Of a stretch of 64,000 nt of DNA, positions 10,279 through 20,376 are shown one piece after another. Position 1 is the stretch's first letter. Every line of letters starts with the position of its first letter. This DNA is from Bacillus massiliglaciei (lineage in GTDB: Bacteria > Bacillota > Bacilli > Bacillales > DSM-1321): positions 270,607 through 334,606 of the forward strand of contig NZ_LT622358.1 in the NCBI RefSeq assembly GCF_900098925.1, written 5' to 3'. A program made the position numbers and the translations under genes. Under the pieces are notes generated by a model that saw only the letters and a program-made list of their open reading frames with translations, was not told the origin of the DNA and did not search any database.

Positions 10279-10349
10279 GTCACTATAATTGACATAGGCT
10301 CCATGGTTTTTTAATATATAATTAAACGATAAGGTTTAGGAGGAAACTA

Positions 10350-11027
10350 ATGTTTTTCATCTATTTGGCGATTATCATCTTAATCCCTCTATATGCGCAG
10401 ATGAAAGTCAAAAGCACATATAAAAAATATTCACAGGTTCCAGCTTCCTCAAGAATGTCAGGTGCTGAAACAGCAAGGGCAATTCTGGATCAAAATGGCC
10501 TGTTTCATGTAAGAGTGGAAGAGACACCGGGCGTATTATCTGATCATTATGATCCTAGAGATAAAACCGTGCGTCTGTCAACGGATAATTATCGCGGCCA
10601 TTCTCTTGCAGGCGTAGCAGTGGCGGCGCATGAAGTCGGCCATGCGATTCAGGATAAAGAAAGCTATGCCTTTCTGCGCTTCCGTCATGCGCTTGTTCCG
10701 GTAGCCAACCTTGGCTCTAATGTATCATGGATCTTAATACTTATCGGAATCATTGCTTCGTTGAAACCGTTGCTGCTTGCAGGGATTATTTTCATGGCTG
10801 CGGCAGTGGTGTTCCAAGTCATTACGCTTCCTGTTGAGTTCAATGCATCTTCCAGAGCAATGGATCAAGTTGTCTCATTGGGAGTCATTCGCAATGATGA
10901 AGAGAGGGAAACGAAGAAGGTATTAAGTGCTGCGGCTCTCACTTATGTAGCTGCTGCTCTTGTTGCAGTGTTAGAACTTGTCCGTCTGGTGATGATTTAT
11001 ACAGGGATGAGAAGCAGTGATGAATAA
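10350..11027 (+). CDS. Membrane zinc metallopeptidase, YugP family
   Basis: 225 residues. The zinc-binding HExxH motif 'HEVGHAIQ' is near residue 95, flanked by an N-terminal membrane helix and two or three C-terminal helices ('WILILIGIIASLKPLLLAGIIFM', 'TYVAAALVAVLELVRLVMI'). The segment 'LPVEFNASSRA' after the second helix pair is typical of the YugP / neutral zinc metallopeptidase family and supplies a further conserved glutamate. Its substrate is unknown. It follows ypjB by 71 bases with a TTAGGAGG ribosome binding site and may be cotranscribed. It is not a homologue of the CtpA or FtsH proteases. Confidence 0.88.
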   Translation: MFFIYLAIIILIPLYAQMKVKSTYKKYSQVPASSRMSGAETARAILDQNGLFHVRVEETPGVLSDHYDPRDKTVRLSTDNYRGHSLAGVAVAAHEVGHAIQDKESYAFLRFRHALVPVANLGSNVSWILILIGIIASLKPLLLAGIIFMAAAVVFQVITLPVEFNASSRAMDQVVSLGVIRNDEERETKKVLSAAALTYVAAALVAVLELVRLVMIYTGMRSSDE

Positions 11028-11036
11028 GTGAAAAAT

Positions 11037-11067
11037 GGGGTTCCTGCTGGGAGCCTCTTTTCTTTTG
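11037..11067 (+). terminator. Terminator after the zinc peptidase gene
   Basis: An 8-bp stem with two G-T pairs (GGGGTTCC / GGGAGCCTC, one extra G in the loop) is followed by TTTTCTTTT. Confidence 0.55.
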
Positions 11068-11170
11068 GATATTATTTGTTATGTCTCTGAGGGGCCAGTT
11101 TCGCAATTGACATACTCCTTTGTAAGCTCCTGTCATAAAACTGACGATGTTGAATTAAAACAGAGCTATT

Positions 11171-11218
11171 AAACAAAAACGGCAGGCACCTTCAAGAAGG
11201 TTGCCTGCCGTTTGTTTA
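11171..11218. terminator. Bidirectional terminator before the convergent YitT gene
   Basis: An almost perfect inverted repeat, AAACAAAAACGGCAGGCACC-TTCAAGAA-GGTTGCCTGCCGTTTGTTT, has A-rich and T-rich flanks. It therefore works for both the plus-strand peptidase unit and the minus-strand YitT gene, whose stop codon lies inside the right arm. Confidence 0.85.
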
Positions 11219-12088
11219 AGACTGAATGGGATTTTTGTTTTCATCCAGAGTAAAGCCTTCGCCAAGTACGTCATGAACTTCGCTGACAGATACAAAAGCA
11301 TGAGGATCGACAGAAATAATAACGTTCTTCAATCGAACGATTTCATTTTTTCCTACAACACAATAGAGGATTTCCCGGTCTGTTTTCGTGAAAGACCCGT
11401 ATCCTCTCAGAACCGTTACGCCGCGATCCATTTCCTTCATAATTTTAGAAGAAATTTCTTCATTCTTTTCACTGATAATCAGCGCGCCTCTTGCTGCATA
11501 GGCTCCTTCCTGCATGAAGTCAATCACCCTGGCGCCGATAAAGACAGCAACCAATGTATACATGGCTTCACGGTAACCAAGATAGGTAATAATGGACAAA
11601 ATGATTACGACTGCATCAAAGATAAACATAGCGCGTCCCATGCTGACCCCTAAATACCTGAAAGCGAAACGGGCAATGATGTCGACTCCGCCTGTTGTGC
11701 CGCCGTATCGGAAAATGATGCCAAGCCCTATTCCTATGAAGACACCGGCAAACAAAGCGACAAGCATTAGATCATTACCAAGTTCGATTTCCAGCTGATA
11801 TCGGGAAAATATCCACAGCCAGAAGGAAAGCCCGACAGTGCCGATTATTGTATAATAAAATGATGTTTTACCAAGATACTTCCAGCCCAAAAAGAAAATG
11901 GGAATATTGAGCAAAAGGTTGGAATAGGACGGGTTAAAACCGGTCAGCTGGTAAATAATCAGTGTAAGTCCTGTAAAGCCGCCTTCAGCCAAGTGGTTTC
12001 GCATATTGAAATGAACCAGACCGAACGCGAAAATAGCCGCTCCGAGCAGAATGAACAATACGTTTTTAACTTTTAGCCTGGGATTCAT
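11216..12088 (-). CDS. ypjC: YitT family membrane protein (YpjC-like)
   Basis: 290 residues. Five to six N-terminal membrane helices, with the family signature 'GGTTGGVDIIARF', are followed by a soluble C-terminal DUF2179 domain ('VTVLRGYGSFTKTDREILYCVVGKNEIVRLKNVI', 'DPHAFVSVSEVHDVLGEGF'). YitT proteins are thought to be membrane transporters or scaffolds; no substrate is established. The GGAGGT ribosome binding site is five bases before the ATG. In B. subtilis the gene at this place is ypjC. It is the only minus-strand gene in the first 28 kb. A more distant paralogue assignment within the large YitT family is possible. Confidence 0.85.
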   Translation of the reverse strand: MNPRLKVKNVLFILLGAAIFAFGLVHFNMRNHLAEGGFTGLTLIIYQLTGFNPSYSNLLLNIPIFFLGWKYLGKTSFYYTIIGTVGLSFWLWIFSRYQLEIELGNDLMLVALFAGVFIGIGLGIIFRYGGTTGGVDIIARFAFRYLGVSMGRAMFIFDAVVIILSIITYLGYREAMYTLVAVFIGARVIDFMQEGAYAARGALIISEKNEEISSKIMKEMDRGVTVLRGYGSFTKTDREILYCVVGKNEIVRLKNVIISVDPHAFVSVSEVHDVLGEGFTLDENKNPIQS

Positions 12089-12250
12089 AAAATACCTCCG
12101 AAATTTTATGTGTCAATTCCCTTATTATACAGAAATTGTGAAGTAGCGGCAATTTTGTCCAGACAGCGTATCTGTTGTCAGATGATTAACTTTTAGCTAA
12201 CATGTAAGAGGTAGACTATTTATCACAATCACAAAGGATTGGGTGGGAAG

Positions 12251-12610
12251 ATGGAAAGACAGAAAACGATCCAGGATATGCAAAATGAGGTCGATCAATA
12301 CATAAGTCAATTCAAGGAAGGGTACTTCAGCCCTTTAGCCATGCTTGCCCGTATGTCTGAAGAACTTGGAGAACTCGCCAGAGAAGTCAATCACTATTAT
12401 GGGGAAAAGCCTAAGAAGCAAAGTGAAGAAGCAAATACAGTGGAAGAAGAGCTTGGAGACATGCTGTTTGTTCTGATTTGTTTTGCCAATTCGCTTGGCT
12501 TGGATTTGCAAAAGTCTCATGATACGGTTATGACAAAGTTTAGGACTAGAGACAAAGACAGATGGACAAAAATTTCAAATGAGAATGAGGGAGCAGACAA
12601 TCATGAATAA
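12251..12610 (+). CDS. ypjD: MazG-like nucleotide pyrophosphohydrolase YpjD
   Basis: 119 residues from the ATG at 12251; a TTG at 12239 is in frame but has no proper ribosome binding site spacing. The MazG fold is clear: '[19 protein letters not shown]' and '[22 protein letters not shown]' give the E-x2-E...E-x2-D magnesium ligands of the all-alpha NTP pyrophosphatases. It probably removes non-canonical nucleoside triphosphates. Its stop overlaps the dapB start by eight bases, which places it first in the ypjD-dapB-mgsA-bshB1-bshA-cca-birA operon. Confidence 0.9.
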   Translation: MERQKTIQDMQNEVDQYISQFKEGYFSPLAMLARMSEELGELAREVNHYYGEKPKKQSEEANTVEEELGDMLFVLICFANSLGLDLQKSHDTVMTKFRTRDKDRWTKISNENEGADNHE

Positions 12611-13403
12611 TGTAAGAATTATCGTAGCGGGACCGAGGGGAAGAATGGGGCAGGAAGCGGTCAAGCTTGTTGACAGAACGGCTCATTTTGAACTGGCGGC
12701 CGTTATAGACCGGAAACATAATGGTATGAATCTTTCTGAGCTGGAAGGATTTCAGGGATTCGATGCACCGATTTATTCTGATGTGGAAGAATGTTTCTCC
12801 CATATTGAAGCGGATGTTCTTATTGACCTGACAACTCCTGAAGTAGGAATGTATCATACGGAAACTGCCTTGAAACATGGGATCAGGCCAGTAGTCGGAA
12901 CAACCGGTTTTTCAAAGGAAGACCTTGATACACTGGAAAGAATTACTTCTGAGAAGGGTCTTGGCTGTATCATCGCGCCTAACTTTGCGATCGGAGCCAT
13001 CCTTATGATGAAATTTTCGCAGATGGCTTCTAAATATTTCGGGGATGTTGAGATTATTGAAATGCACCATGACCGGAAATTGGATGCGCCTTCCGGAACC
13101 GCTGCTAAGACTGCTGATATGATTTCAGCTGTTCGAGAAGCGAAAGTACAGGGCCATCCTGATGAGAAGGAGACCTTGACTGGTGCGCGCGGCGCTGATG
13201 TAGATGGAATGAAAATACATAGTGTAAGACTGCCCGGCCTTGTTGCTCATCAGCAGGTTTTATTTGGAAGTGATGGTGAACTGCTGACAGTCCGCCATGA
13301 TTCCTTTAACCGGGCTTCTTTCATGACTGGCGTGAAATTGGCTGTTGAAACAGTGATGAAACTGGATGTTTTAGTGTACGGCCTCGAAAATATTATAGAA
13401 TAA
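12603..13403 (+). CDS. dapB: 4-hydroxy-tetrahydrodipicolinate reductase
   Basis: 267 residues from the ATG at 12603, which has a GAGGGAG ribosome binding site inside the end of ypjD; an upstream in-frame start at 12579 is less likely. It makes tetrahydrodipicolinate for lysine, peptidoglycan meso-diaminopimelate and, through dipicolinate, spores. The nucleotide-binding loop '[11 protein letters not shown]' and the catalytic '[15 protein letters not shown]' motif are present, as is 'VVGTTGFS'. Confidence 0.96.
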   Translation: MNNVRIIVAGPRGRMGQEAVKLVDRTAHFELAAVIDRKHNGMNLSELEGFQGFDAPIYSDVEECFSHIEADVLIDLTTPEVGMYHTETALKHGIRPVVGTTGFSKEDLDTLERITSEKGLGCIIAPNFAIGAILMMKFSQMASKYFGDVEIIEMHHDRKLDAPSGTAAKTADMISAVREAKVQGHPDEKETLTGARGADVDGMKIHSVRLPGLVAHQQVLFGSDGELLTVRHDSFNRASFMTGVKLAVETVMKLDVLVYGLENIIE

Positions 13404-13422
13404 CCCATTGGGAGGGAAAACG

Positions 13423-13833
13423 ATGAAGATAGCCCTGATTGCTCATGATAAGAAGAAGGAAGATATGGTCCGTTTTGTAACGGCATATAGAGATGTGTTT
13501 AAAGAACATGACTTATTTGCAACAGGTACGACAGGAAAACGAATTATAGATGAAGTGTCTCTTTCGGTTCATCGTTTTAACTCCGGTCCTTTGGGAGGGG
13601 ATCAGGAAATCGGAGCACTCGTGTCCAGAAATGAAATGGATATGATCCTTTTTTTCCGTGATCCTTTGACTCCGCAGCCGCATGAACCGGATGTAACTGC
13701 ACTAATCCGTCTGGCAGATGTCTATCAAATTCCTTTAGCTACAAATATGGGTACAGCAGAGCTGTTGATAAAGGGACTTAAGGAAGGACATCTTTCATGG
13801 CGGAAACTTATACATGAACAAGGTGAGGAATAA
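13423..13833 (+). CDS. mgsA: Methylglyoxal synthase
   Basis: 136 residues from the ATG at 13423, behind GGGAGGG. It converts dihydroxyacetone phosphate to methylglyoxal plus phosphate, a bypass of lower glycolysis. Family motifs are '[16 protein letters not shown]', 'ATGTTGKRI', '[12 protein letters not shown]' with the catalytic aspartate region, and '[14 protein letters not shown]'. It is placed directly before the bacillithiol genes; bacillithiol takes part in methylglyoxal detoxification in Bacillus, so the coupling makes sense. The stop overlaps the bshB1 start (TAATG). Confidence 0.95.
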   Translation: MKIALIAHDKKKEDMVRFVTAYRDVFKEHDLFATGTTGKRIIDEVSLSVHRFNSGPLGGDQEIGALVSRNEMDMILFFRDPLTPQPHEPDVTALIRLADVYQIPLATNMGTAELLIKGLKEGHLSWRKLIHEQGEE

Positions 13834-14540
13834 TGGACAAGAAAAATTATGAGATACTGGCTTTTGGAGCACATGCTGACGACGCAGAAATCGGCATGGG
13901 AGGAACCATCGCCAAGTATGCAAGCCAGGGCAGAAAAATAATGATCTGCGATTTGACCAAGGCTGAGATGTCCTCGAATGGAACGGTTGCCATCAGGCAG
14001 GAAGAAGCAGCTGAAGCAGCTGACATTTTGGGTGCTGACCGTCTTTCACTCGATCTGCCGGACAGAGGCTTATTTATGAAAGAAGATTATATTAAGCAAA
14101 TCGTCTCTGTCATCCGCAGCTGTAAACCTAAAATCGTATTTGCGCCTTATCTGGTTGACCGTCATCCTGATCATGGGAATGCAGCAAAACTGGTTGAAGA
14201 AGCAGTCTTTTCTGCCGGCGTAAAAAAATACAATGCGGAATCTGGGCTGCCGGCCCACCGGGCAGAGGCAGTATATTTCTATATGATCAATGGTTTTCAT
14301 AAACCTGATTTTGCAGTAGATATATCTGAACAAATGGAAAGAAAATTAGAAAGTCTCAGGGCGTATCGCAGTCAATTTACGAAAAGTGCCGAATCGGCGG
14401 ATACACCTTTAGTAAATGGCTATATAGAAACAGTGGCAGCCCGTGAAAAATTGTTTGGGAAAGAAGTGGGCGTTGATTTTGCGGAAGGGTTTATGTCTAA
14501 AAAGCCGCTTCTCTTAAACGTTGATTTAATAGGAGAATGA
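13833..14540 (+). CDS. bshB1: N-acetylglucosaminyl-malate deacetylase (bacillithiol)
   Basis: 235 residues, PIG-L/LmbE zinc deacetylase. The zinc motif '[17 protein letters not shown]' and the second ligand 'HPDHGNAA' are visible. It removes the acetyl group from GlcNAc-malate, the second step of bacillithiol synthesis. It is translationally coupled to mgsA (overlapping start) and is followed two bases later by bshA, the first enzyme of the pathway. The third enzyme, bshC, is not in this window. Confidence 0.94.
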   Translation: MDKKNYEILAFGAHADDAEIGMGGTIAKYASQGRKIMICDLTKAEMSSNGTVAIRQEEAAEAADILGADRLSLDLPDRGLFMKEDYIKQIVSVIRSCKPKIVFAPYLVDRHPDHGNAAKLVEEAVFSAGVKKYNAESGLPAHRAEAVYFYMINGFHKPDFAVDISEQMERKLESLRAYRSQFTKSAESADTPLVNGYIETVAAREKLFGKEVGVDFAEGFMSKKPLLLNVDLIGE

Positions 14541-14541
14541 T

Positions 14542-15681
14542 ATGAAATTAAAAATTGGAATAACCTGTTATCCGACAGTCGGAGGCTCAGGGGTCGTAGC
14601 AACTGAACTCGGAAAGCTTTTGGCTGAAAAGGGTCATGAAATTCATTTTATTTCAACGAGCTTGCCTTTCAGGCTAAACAGAATGTACCATAATATTTAT
14701 TACCATCAAGTGGAGGTCAATTCCTACTCCGTTTTTCAATACCCGCCGTATGATTTGGCTTTGGCAAATAAAATGGCTCAAGTGATCAAAAGGGAAAACT
14801 TGGATATTCTTCATGTGCATTATGCCATCCCGCATGCTGTCTGCGCTATATTAGCTAAACAGATGTCAGGAAGCAATGTGAAAATCGTCACTACTCTACA
14901 TGGAACAGATATTACGGTCCTGGGCTATGATCCGTCTATGAATAACTTGATCAAGTACGGAATTGAGCAATCTGATGTTGTAACCGCAGTATCAAACGCC
15001 CTTGTAGATCAAACGAAAGAGCTTATTGATCCTGATAAAGAAATTTCGACTGTCTACAATTTCATTGATGAGCGTGATTATCATAAAGTCGATTCGACCA
15101 ATTTGAAAAGAGATTTTGGCATAAAGGACGAGGAGAAGGTACTTATTCATGTATCTAATTTCCGCTCTGTAAAAAGGGTCGGTGATGTTGTTAAAGCGTT
15201 CGCTTTAACAGCAGAGAAGGTCCCGTCAAAATTGCTTTTGGTTGGAGACGGTCCGGAAATGACATTAGTTACGAAGCAGGTTCGTGAACTTGGAATCATG
15301 GACCAAGTGCTATTCCTGGGCAAACAGGATAATTTGGCCGAGCTTTATTCAATGAGCGATTTGGTCCTCTTATTATCAGAAAAAGAAAGCTTCGGTCTTG
15401 TCCTTCTGGAAGCAATGGCATGCGGAGTGCCGGCTATTGGCACGGATATCGGAGGGATACCTGAAGTCATCGTTGATGGGAAGACGGGCTATTTATGCAA
15501 GCTTGGGGATATTAATGATGTTGCCGAGAAAGCTGTTAAAATACTGAGCGATGACAGACTTCATCAATCATTCTCTGAAGCATCACTTCTGCGGGTTCAG
15601 GAAAAGTTTCAATCTGACATCATCACAGCACAGTATGAAGCGATTTATGCCGGGCTGACAGATTCTCTAAAAAGAAAGTGA
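14542..15681 (+). CDS. bshA: N-acetyl-alpha-D-glucosaminyl L-malate synthase
   Basis: 379 residues, GT-B glycosyltransferase of family 4. The N-terminal glycine-rich '[21 protein letters not shown]' and the C-terminal '[26 protein letters not shown]' nucleotide-sugar site are clear. It transfers GlcNAc from UDP-GlcNAc to L-malate, starting bacillithiol synthesis. The ATAGGAGAA ribosome binding site lies in the end of bshB1. Confidence 0.95.
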   Translation: MKLKIGITCYPTVGGSGVVATELGKLLAEKGHEIHFISTSLPFRLNRMYHNIYYHQVEVNSYSVFQYPPYDLALANKMAQVIKRENLDILHVHYAIPHAVCAILAKQMSGSNVKIVTTLHGTDITVLGYDPSMNNLIKYGIEQSDVVTAVSNALVDQTKELIDPDKEISTVYNFIDERDYHKVDSTNLKRDFGIKDEEKVLIHVSNFRSVKRVGDVVKAFALTAEKVPSKLLLVGDGPEMTLVTKQVRELGIMDQVLFLGKQDNLAELYSMSDLVLLLSEKESFGLVLLEAMACGVPAIGTDIGGIPEVIVDGKTGYLCKLGDINDVAEKAVKILSDDRLHQSFSEASLLRVQEKFQSDIITAQYEAIYAGLTDSLKRK

Positions 15682-15689
15682 GGCATTCC

Positions 15690-16880
15690 ATGGACGATTT
15701 ATTTAGAAAGGCAGTTCCTGTTCTGGATAAATTGGAAAAGGCAGGGTATGAAGCTTATTTTGTAGGCGGCTGTGTACGCGACCATTTAATCGGCAGGCCG
15801 ATACATGACGTTGACATTGCTTCTTCGGCAACTCCTGAAGAGGTAAAGAGCCTTTTTCCAAAAACAGTGGATGTCGGGATTGAACATGGCACAATCATGG
15901 TTCTTGAAGAGGGATCTTCTTATGAGGTCACGACCTTCCGAACGGAAACCGGGTACAGTGACTTCCGCCGGCCGGATGCCGTTACATTTGTAAGATCCCT
16001 TGAAGAAGATTTAAAACGAAGAGATTTTTCAATGAACAGCATAGCGATGGATAAACAGGGAAAGCTGATTGACCCTTATAATGGCCGGCAGGATATAGAA
16101 AGCCGTATCATTAAAACGGTCGGGAATCCTGAAGATCGGTTTCGCGAAGATGCGCTTAGGATGATGAGGGCAATCCGCTTTGTAAGTCAGCTTGGTTTCC
16201 GCGTAGATGACAAAGCATTTCATTCATTGCAGACTCACGGAGCCCTATTACAAAACATAGCCATGGAGCGGATTTTTTCTGAGTTTGAAAAAATAGTGGC
16301 CGGACCTTTTAAAGCCGCAGCGCTCAGAATGCTGCTGGAAAGCAATATTCATGAATATCTGCCCGGTTTTCGAGATCAGAGGGACAATATAGCGCAGCTT
16401 TTGGAGTATCCGCTTGAACAGCTGAACTCAGATGAGGTATGGGCGCTGCTGCTTTTTCATATTGAATCAGAAACAGAGGAACATCTATTAAGAGCTTGGA
16501 AAATGCCGGTTAAGAAAATGAAAAAAATTAAAAAAATTTGCCGCCTGGCCTTAAAAACTCCTTTTTTTGCCGGGAATGAGCTGGAGTTATTTAGTGCCGG
16601 CAGAACGGCCGCTGTGGAAGCTGGAAAAGTGTGGGCCTGCTTACATAACGAAGACCCCGTGATGGGCGAAGATGTCGGAAAAGCTTATGACCGTTTGGTA
16701 ATAAAGGACAAAAAGGAACTGGACGTAACAGGGAATGATTTGCTGCAATGGAGCGGGAAAAACGGGGGGCCTTGGGTGAAGGATTCTCTGGACCAAGCTC
16801 TGTCCGCGGTACTTACACAAAAGGTTCACAATAATAAAACCGAGATAAGGGAGTGGCTCCGGCAATGCAATCTGATTTAA
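15690..16880 (+). CDS. cca: CCA-adding tRNA nucleotidyltransferase
   Basis: 396 residues from ATG 15690 (AGTGAGG upstream); a GTG at 15678 overlaps bshA and is less likely. Class II nucleotidyltransferase: 'YFVGGCVRDHLIGRPIHDVDIA' holds the GG and DxD metal site, 'RRDFSMNSIAMD' follows, and 'EDALRMMRAIRFVSQLGF' is the base-selecting helix. It adds or repairs the 3' CCA of tRNA. It is called papS in old B. subtilis nomenclature. Its end overlaps birA by 16 bases. Confidence 0.95.
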   Translation: MDDLFRKAVPVLDKLEKAGYEAYFVGGCVRDHLIGRPIHDVDIASSATPEEVKSLFPKTVDVGIEHGTIMVLEEGSSYEVTTFRTETGYSDFRRPDAVTFVRSLEEDLKRRDFSMNSIAMDKQGKLIDPYNGRQDIESRIIKTVGNPEDRFREDALRMMRAIRFVSQLGFRVDDKAFHSLQTHGALLQNIAMERIFSEFEKIVAGPFKAAALRMLLESNIHEYLPGFRDQRDNIAQLLEYPLEQLNSDEVWALLLFHIESETEEHLLRAWKMPVKKMKKIKKICRLALKTPFFAGNELELFSAGRTAAVEAGKVWACLHNEDPVMGEDVGKAYDRLVIKDKKELDVTGNDLLQWSGKNGGPWVKDSLDQALSAVLTQKVHNNKTEIREWLRQCNLI

Positions 16881-17842
16881 GAAAAAAACTGATGGAGGCC
16901 TTCTCTAATGCGGAGGGCTCCTTTATATCCGGCCAGGAAATCGCCGACCATATTGGATGCTCCCGTACAGCTGTCTGGAAGCATATCGAAGAATTGAGAA
17001 ACGAAGGCTATACACTGGAGGCCGTCAGGAAAAAAGGATACAGAATTGTTTCCGCTCCTGAAAAAATTACATCAAATGAGATACAGCTTGGTCTGAAATC
17101 CAAAGTTCTTGGCCAGCACATTCATTATGAAGAGACAGTGGACTCCACCCAAAAAATCGCTCATCAGCTTGCCACAGACGGTGCACCCGAAGGAACGATT
17201 GTTCTTGCAGAGGAACAGACCGGCGGCAAAGGAAGACTGATGCGTCCTTGGCATTCGCCGAAATACAGCGGTATTTGGATGAGCACCATCCTTCGTCCCC
17301 AGATTGCCATCCATCAAGCGCCGCAGCTCACGTTATTGGCTGCTGTTGCCGTTGTAAAGGCTGTAAAAGAAGTAAGCGGTCTCCAGCCACATATAAAATG
17401 GCCGAACGATCTTTTGCTGAACAAGAAAAAAATCACCGGCATACTGACAGAAATGCAGGCTGAATCAGATCAAATCCATTCTGTGATAATCGGAATCGGA
17501 ATCAATGTGAACCAACAGACAGAAGACTTCCCGGAAGATTTGAGAGATAAGGCTTCCTCCATCTTTATTGAAGGACAGAACAGGATCTCGCGGGCTAACT
17601 TGGTTCAGGCCGTGCTCTATCATCTGGAGGAGTTATATTTCTTATATTTAAAAGAAGGATTCGCACCGATTAAAGAACAATGGGAAGCCTATGCAATCAG
17701 TCTTGGCCAGCAAATCAAGGCGACAACCATTCATTCTGTGATAGTTGGAAAGGCGCTCGGCATAACGGATGCAGGAGTACTTTTGCTGGAAGATGAGGAT
17801 GGGAAAGTGCACTCTGTCTATTCAGCTGACATTGAAGTGTGA
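16865..17842 (+). CDS. birA: Bifunctional biotin ligase / biotin operon repressor
   Basis: 325 residues from ATG 16865; a GTG at 16853 sits on top of the AAGGGAG site. An N-terminal winged helix ('GSFISGQEIADHIGCSRTAVWKHIEELRNEGY') is followed by the ligase domain with 'GGKGRLMRPWHSP' (biotinyl-AMP loop) and 'KWPNDLLLNKKKITGIL'. A C-terminal SH3-like domain ends the protein. It activates biotin, loads it on carboxylases and represses biotin genes. It is the last gene of the operon that begins at ypjD. Confidence 0.95.
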   Translation: MQSDLRKKLMEAFSNAEGSFISGQEIADHIGCSRTAVWKHIEELRNEGYTLEAVRKKGYRIVSAPEKITSNEIQLGLKSKVLGQHIHYEETVDSTQKIAHQLATDGAPEGTIVLAEEQTGGKGRLMRPWHSPKYSGIWMSTILRPQIAIHQAPQLTLLAAVAVVKAVKEVSGLQPHIKWPNDLLLNKKKITGILTEMQAESDQIHSVIIGIGINVNQQTEDFPEDLRDKASSIFIEGQNRISRANLVQAVLYHLEELYFLYLKEGFAPIKEQWEAYAISLGQQIKATTIHSVIVGKALGITDAGVLLLEDEDGKVHSVYSADIEV

Positions 17843-17942
17843 AGTTCTTTTTTATAGGCAGAGAAGTCGATTTGGTTTGCATCCCTCCAGTCATCTGGAG
17901 CTTTCCTTTTTTTCGATAGACATAGATATTTTACGTATGACT

Positions 17943-17951
17943 TGTTATAAT
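17943..17951 (+). promoter_or_regulatory. Extended -10 promoter upstream of panB leader
   Basis: TGTTATAAT is a perfect extended -10 element (TG at 17943, TATAAT 17946-17951). The -35 region is weak. Transcription from here would give a 225-base leader before panB. Confidence 0.6.
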
Positions 17952-17957
17952 TCAAGT

Positions 17958-18182
17958 GGGCAGTATCTTATTGAACTGCACCTTTGTTCGTAAAAAACAA
18001 TACTAATTCTGCCTTGATCCATGATGATGGACGGGGACGGAGGGATGAAACTTCAAAATGTTGATGAAGAGACAGTAATAGGTATAGAGCAGCCTTTGGA
18101 TTTCTGAGGGTTCTATTTCCTTGCTGTCTCTTTTTTGCAGAAAAAATCATTCATCTCCTCCACTAAAAAAGGAGGATCCAAC
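17958..18182 (+). ncRNA. Structured leader of panBCD with terminator (pan-motif candidate)
   Basis: There is no gene in this 340-base gap. A 9-bp stem AAGAGACAG (18067-18075) / CTGTCTCTT (18124-18132) followed by TTTT looks like an intrinsic terminator placed 50 bases before panB, so expression probably depends on read-through. A small upstream hairpin, TCCAT-gatg-ATGGA, lies near 18020. The 'pan motif', a conserved RNA found in leaders of panB operons, is known from Firmicutes and is the leading candidate. The stretch GATGAAGAGACAGTAATAGG also resembles the start of a T-box, but no TGGNACC antiterminator sequence is present. The leader and hairpin are observed; the regulatory class is inferred. 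Confidence 0.5.
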
Positions 18183-19019
18183 ATGAAACGTATTGGTGAT
18201 TTTACAAAAATGAAGGAAACGGGTGAAAAGATCGTAATGCTGACCGCCTATGACTATCCATCTGCGCGGCAGGCAGAACATTCCGGAGTGGACATGATTT
18301 TGGTAGGGGATTCATTAGGAATGGTTGTCCTTGGTTATGATTCAACCGTTCCAGTCACTGTAGAGGATATGATTCACCATTCTAAAGCGGTAAGAAGAGG
18401 AGCTCCGAATACTTTTGTTGTAACGGATATGCCTTTTATGAGTTATCATCTTTCCTTGGATGAAACCCTGAAAAACGCTGCAAGAATCATGCAGGAAGGG
18501 CATGCAGATGCGGTTAAGGTGGAAGGGGCTAATGATGTTATCAATAAAATTTATGCACTGACACAAGCCGGCATCCCGGTGGTTGCACACCTTGGGCTTA
18601 CACCGCAGTCATTCGGCGTCCTTGGCGGCTATAAGGTACAGGGAAAGAGTGCGGAAGCAGCAAGGAAGCTGGTGGAGGACGCAAAGAAATGTGAAGAGGC
18701 CGGAGCGGCGGCTGTGGTCCTTGAATGTGTTCCGCATCAGGTTGCGAGTCTTGTTACAGAGGCTTTGACTATTCCGACAATCGGAATTGGGGCAGGGGCT
18801 GAAACGGATGGGCAAGTTTTGGTTTACCATGATCTTGTAACGTATGGGGTCAGCCGTGTGGCGAAATTTGTCAAAGTATATGCAAATACCGATCAAATGA
18901 TTCATCAGGCCATTGCTGAGTATGTGAATGAAGTGAAAAACCGTACGTTTCCTTCTGAAAAGTACAGTTTCGCGATGAAAGAAGAACAAGTGGCCGCTCT
19001 GTATGGAGGAAAAAAATGA
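18183..19019 (+). CDS. panB: 3-methyl-2-oxobutanoate hydroxymethyltransferase
   Basis: 278 residues from ATG 18183, behind an ideal AAAGGAGG site; an in-frame ATG at 18135 falls in the terminator region and is rejected. TIM-barrel enzyme that makes ketopantoate from ketoisovalerate. Motifs: '[14 protein letters not shown]', '[18 protein letters not shown]', 'VKVEGA', '[13 protein letters not shown]'-type segment and '[19 protein letters not shown]'. First gene of panBCD; its stop overlaps the panC start (ATGA). Confidence 0.96.
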   Translation: MKRIGDFTKMKETGEKIVMLTAYDYPSARQAEHSGVDMILVGDSLGMVVLGYDSTVPVTVEDMIHHSKAVRRGAPNTFVVTDMPFMSYHLSLDETLKNAARIMQEGHADAVKVEGANDVINKIYALTQAGIPVVAHLGLTPQSFGVLGGYKVQGKSAEAARKLVEDAKKCEEAGAAAVVLECVPHQVASLVTEALTIPTIGIGAGAETDGQVLVYHDLVTYGVSRVAKFVKVYANTDQMIHQAIAEYVNEVKNRTFPSEKYSFAMKEEQVAALYGGKK

Positions 19020-19909
19020 AGACTATTACAACGATTCATGACATGCAATCAACTGTCCGTATGGAAAAACAAACTGGTAAAAGCATTGGATTTGTCCCGA
19101 CGATGGGCTATCTGCATGAAGGTCATATGAGTCTTCTGCAGAAAGCACGGGAAATGAATGATATTGTGGTCCTGAGCATCTTTGTGAACCCTCTGCAATT
19201 CGGGCCGGGTGAAGATTTGGAAACGTATCCCAGAGACCTCATACATGACGAGCAAGCGGCAGAAAATTCCGGGGCAGATTATCTCTTTTATCCAACGATT
19301 CATGAAATGTACGGTGATGAACCGTCTGTAACGGCTGTTGTAAAAAAACGGGTGAACTGTCTTTGCGGCAGAAACCGAATCGGCCATTTTGATGGGGTTG
19401 CAACCGTCTTGACTAAATTATTCAATATTATCCAGCCTGACAGGGCCTATTTTGGACTGAAAGATGCCCAGCAGGTAGCAGTCGTCGATGGATTGATTCA
19501 TGATTTTAATTTCCCAATCGAACTTGTCCCAGTGTCTACTGTAAGGGAAGAAGACGGGCTTGCAAAAAGCTCGCGGAATGTTTACCTCCTGCAGGATGAA
19601 AGAGTCAGGGCAAGAGAACTGTACCAGGCTTTACTGAAAGCAGAAGAAGCAATCGATTCCGGGGAAAGAGACCCGGAAATCATCTTACGCACCGTTTCTA
19701 ACCATATCATCAGTGAAACTGGGGCAGACATAGATTATGTAGAAGTTCTTGCGTATCCGGAACTGAAACCCGTGAAAAAGCTAGAAGGCAAGATCATTAT
19801 TGCTTTGGCAGTTAAATTTCAAAAAGCAAGATTAATTGATAATATGATTGTTACCATTAAGGATAGAGAACATCAGTCTGCATTCGAACAGACAGGAAAA
19901 GAAGCATAA
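19016..19909 (+). CDS. panC: Pantothenate synthetase
   Basis: 297 residues. It condenses pantoate and beta-alanine using ATP. The nucleotidyltransferase HxGH box is in '[14 protein letters not shown]', followed by '[21 protein letters not shown]', '[12 protein letters not shown]' and the KMSKS-like '[11 protein letters not shown]'. Translationally coupled to panB. A CAGGGGGG site 28 bases further on serves panD. Confidence 0.96.
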   Translation: MKTITTIHDMQSTVRMEKQTGKSIGFVPTMGYLHEGHMSLLQKAREMNDIVVLSIFVNPLQFGPGEDLETYPRDLIHDEQAAENSGADYLFYPTIHEMYGDEPSVTAVVKKRVNCLCGRNRIGHFDGVATVLTKLFNIIQPDRAYFGLKDAQQVAVVDGLIHDFNFPIELVPVSTVREEDGLAKSSRNVYLLQDERVRARELYQALLKAEEAIDSGERDPEIILRTVSNHIISETGADIDYVEVLAYPELKPVKKLEGKIIIALAVKFQKARLIDNMIVTIKDREHQSAFEQTGKEA

Positions 19910-19937
19910 AATAATTGTACAGCAGGGGGGAAAAGGT

Positions 19938-20321
19938 ATGTTTCGAACAATGATGAACGCAAAAATACACCGTGCGAGGGTCACGGAGGCTAATTTAAAT
20001 TATGTGGGCAGCATTACGATTGATGAGGAAATCATCGAGGCAGTAGGGATTCTGCCCAATGAGAAAGTCGCCATCGTCAATAATAATAATGGCGCCCGCT
20101 TTGAAACATATGTGATTGCCGGCAAGAGAGGAAGCAAGGTTGTTTGCCTGAATGGCGCTGCAGCCCGTCTTGTTCAGCCTGATGATATCGTGATTATCAT
20201 GTCATATGCCATTGTTTCAGATGAAGAAGCAGCAGGACATAAACCAAAAGTCGCTATTATGAATGAAAATAATGAAATAACCGAAATGATTACACACGAA
20301 CCGGAAGCTGCTGTCATGTAG
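19938..20321 (+). CDS. panD: Aspartate 1-decarboxylase proenzyme
   Basis: 127 residues, the exact family length, from ATG 19938. It makes beta-alanine from aspartate. The self-cleavage site that creates the pyruvoyl group is Gly24-Ser25 in 'NYVGSITID'. Also visible are '[19 protein letters not shown]' and '[14 protein letters not shown]'. An upstream in-frame start at 19848 lies inside panC and is not used. Last gene of panBCD, before a terminator. Confidence 0.96.
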   Translation: MFRTMMNAKIHRARVTEANLNYVGSITIDEEIIEAVGILPNEKVAIVNNNNGARFETYVIAGKRGSKVVCLNGAAARLVQPDDIVIIMSYAIVSDEEAAGHKPKVAIMNENNEITEMITHEPEAAVM

Positions 20322-20325
20322 TTCT

Positions 20326-20376
20326 AAGGCCGACCTCATCAACTATGCTCGACTGTGATGAGGCGGCCTTTTTTGA
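20326..20376 (+). terminator. Terminator after panD
   Basis: The long stem AAGGCC-ga-CCTCATCA / TGATGAGG-c-GGCCTT is followed by six T. Confidence 0.92.

Noticed and set aside
11201-11653. 150-codon plus-strand ORF
   Set aside because: Antisense to the YitT gene, which has the membrane helices, domain signature and ribosome binding site; this frame has none.
17958-18182. T-box identity for the panB leader
   Set aside because: A GATGAAGAGACAGTA start is T-box-like, but the TGGNACC antiterminator sequence and AGAGAGC element are missing.
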